From RGIG3009 sp045653425 (GTDB lineage Bacteria; Bacillota; Clostridia; Oscillospirales; Acutalibacteraceae), in the NCBI GenBank assembly GCA_045653425.1, contig JAZOLU010000038.1:1-15114 (forward strand): a stretch of 15,114 bases of DNA, in the 5' to 3' direction. Below the pieces are notes generated by a model. That model was given only the letters and a program-made list of their open reading frames with translations. It ran no database searches and had not been told where the DNA came from. Shown one piece after another: positions 14,283-15,114 of this stretch. The first letter of the stretch is position 1, and every line of letters starts with the position of its first letter. A program made the translations under genes and the position numbers.

Positions 14283-14940
14283 ATCGGTAACGAACCGCGA
14301 TTTGTTTTGTTGTGAAACGCCGTATTTAACGGCACTGTTTGACTCTTGCACCTACCCGTGGGAACTGCTTCCCAAACTGCGTGAGCACATTCGTCAGTTG
14401 GTTGAGCAAGGTATCCCCGGATTCACTCGCCTGACTGACGGGGTGTTGGTTGGTGAAGGCGTGCGTATTCATCCCTCGGCCGTGATTGAGGGAACTGCTA
14501 TTATCGGCGCGGGGACAGAGATTCGCCCCGGTGCATATTTGCGCGGCGATGTCATTACCGGCGAGGGGTGCGTTATCGGTAACTCCACGGAACTCAAACA
14601 CTGCATTTTGCTGAACCACGTGCAAGTGCCGCATTACAATTATGTGGGCGATTCCGTACTGGGCAACCGTTCACACTTGGGCGCGGGCTCGATTTGTTCT
14701 AACCTAAAATCCGACGGCAAAGCGGTAGTGGTTCACGGCGATACCGAGCACCCCACCGGTTTGCGCAAACTGGGCGGCATTTTGGGAGACCACGCCGACG
14801 TAGGGTGCGGTTGTGTTCTTAACCCCGGCACGGTCATTGGCAAGCACACGCAGGTGTACCCGTTAAATTCGCTGCGTGGGGTGTGCCCCGCCAACGCTAT
14901 TGTGAAAAGCCAAACCAACGTGGTAGAAAAAAGAGAATAA
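14272..14940 (+). CDS. Left-handed beta-helix acyltransferase, like the GlmU acetyltransferase domain
   Basis: A 222-residue protein made of hexapeptide repeats (about 59-215: VRIHPSA VIEGTA IIGAGTEIRPGA and so on) after a 55-residue helical N-terminus. Residues matching those that bind acetyl-CoA and sugar phosphate in GlmU are kept: Arg85 (IRPG), Lys109 (TELKH), His121 and Tyr124 (PHYNYVGD) and Asn144 (SNLKSDG). There is no nucleotidyltransferase domain. The gene overlaps the HTH-GlmM gene by 11 bp with a perfect AGGAGG five bases before its ATG. GlmM makes glucosamine 1-phosphate, the acetyl acceptor in the GlmU reaction, so it probably forms GlcNAc-1-P next in line. Relatives are often annotated as UDP-GlcNAc pyrophosphorylase, but the uridylyltransferase half is absent here. 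Confidence 0.8.
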   Translation: MLNKSVTNRDLFCCETPYLTALFDSCTYPWELLPKLREHIRQLVEQGIPGFTRLTDGVLVGEGVRIHPSAVIEGTAIIGAGTEIRPGAYLRGDVITGEGCVIGNSTELKHCILLNHVQVPHYNYVGDSVLGNRSHLGAGSICSNLKSDGKAVVVHGDTEHPTGLRKLGGILGDHADVGCGCVLNPGTVIGKHTQVYPLNSLRGVCPANAIVKSQTNVVEKRE

Positions 14941-15013
14941 GACCAGAATAAAACACAGGGCTTGCGGCATACGCTGAACAAGTCCAGTAAAAACGGACAA
15001 TAGAAAAAAACAC

Positions 15014-15057
15014 CCTCCTATGGTAGAATTAAAACAACTACCATAGGAGGATTTTTT
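15014..15057 (+). promoter_or_regulatory. Terminator-like hairpin that also covers the transposase ribosome site
   Basis: CCTCCTATGGTAG (15014-15026) and CTACCATAGGAGG (15038-15050) form a perfect 13-bp stem with an 11-nt loop, followed by six T (15052-15057) and then the ATG. The 3' arm contains AGGAGG, the transposase ribosome binding site. An incoming transcript would therefore tend to end here, or be poorly translated if it reads through. TAGAAT at 15024-15029 could serve as a -10 for an internal start that skips the 5' arm; no matching -35 is clear. Confidence 0.75.
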
Positions 15058-15114
15058 ATGCCAAGAAGTTATCGACATATTAAAGAATACGAAAGAGAGA
15101 TATTGGAGCTTAAA
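15058..15114 (+). CDS. IS3-family transposase OrfA, N-terminal fragment
   Basis: Nineteen codons are visible before the window ends, beginning MPRSYRHIKEYEREILELK. This basic, helical start is typical of IS3-family OrfA proteins of gut Clostridia, in which it leads into a helix-turn-helix that binds the element ends. The ATG is seven bases after AGGAGG. Recognition rests on a short stretch recalled from related proteins, so the family call is likely but not certain. Confidence 0.65.
   Translation, partial: MPRSYRHIKEYEREILELK

Larger units (their letters stand above)
14975..15114 (+). mobile_element. Left end of an IS3-family insertion sequence, partial
   Basis: The element is recognised by its transposase start at 15058 and the shielding hairpin just before it. 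The left boundary is a guess: the terminal inverted repeat should lie between the stop at 14940 and about 15010, perhaps near the TGAAC at 14975, but the right end needed for comparison is outside the window. The gap 14941-15057 holds no other gene. No terminator for the glmM operon is visible before the element. Confidence 0.6.

Noticed and set aside
13737..14351. Minus-strand frame of 204 codons across the end of glmM
   Set aside because: It overlaps conserved GlmM motifs on the plus strand and shows no protein family features.

Overview
The window looks like chromosomal DNA of a Gram-positive Clostridia-type bacterium, most like gut Oscillospiraceae/Ruminococcaceae. This is inferred from purine-rich ribosome binding sites, a YerC-type TrpR relative heading a complete his operon, a short HisG with a separate HisZ, a fused HisIE, a PHP-type histidinol phosphatase, a lipobox lipoprotein with a Cthe_2159-like beta-helix, and an IS3-type transposase start.

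Left part (1-1132) is accessory DNA. It holds the 3' end of an AT-rich membrane protein gene (1-411) and a small SHOCT-like gene (572-766). Downstream are three 31-bp-spaced direct repeats (788-880) and a hairpin-rich stretch (896-1120) with three strong terminator-like stems. It resembles a leftover end of an integrative element, but no recombinase is visible. On the minus strand, 1133-2710 encodes a secreted lipoprotein with a carbohydrate-binding beta-helix. Its promoter region carries four TTHACA-like boxes at 10-11 bp spacing, as in PhoP/OmpR-type regulation.

The core (2860-11462) is one long histidine biosynthesis operon: sigma-A promoter, yerC (TrpR-like regulator), hisZ, hisG, hisD, hisC, hisB, hisH, hisA, hisF, hisIE, hisJ. 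Genes overlap or lie within about 30 bp of each other, many with ATGA or TGATG junctions. Every step from PRPP + ATP to L-histidine is covered. The leader is too short for a T-box or a His-codon attenuator, so the first-gene regulator is the natural candidate for control.

Right part (11529-15114): an aldo/keto reductase of the L-glyceraldehyde-3-phosphate reductase (YghZ/Gpr) type, with no clear terminator between it and hisJ, then a strong terminator. Next comes a promoter driving a two-gene amino-sugar unit. Its first gene fuses an XRE helix-turn-helix domain to a full GlmM phosphoglucosamine mutase. The second, overlapping it by 11 bp, encodes a left-handed beta-helix protein like the acetyltransferase half of GlmU. 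The window ends in the left end of an IS3-family element. Its transposase ribosome binding site lies in the 3' arm of a perfect 13-bp terminator-like hairpin.

The points most worth following are the HTH-GlmM fusion with its stand-alone GlmU-like acetyltransferase, the hairpin that shields the IS transposase, the PhoP-like boxes, the 31-bp repeats, and the TrpR-like regulator inside the his operon.
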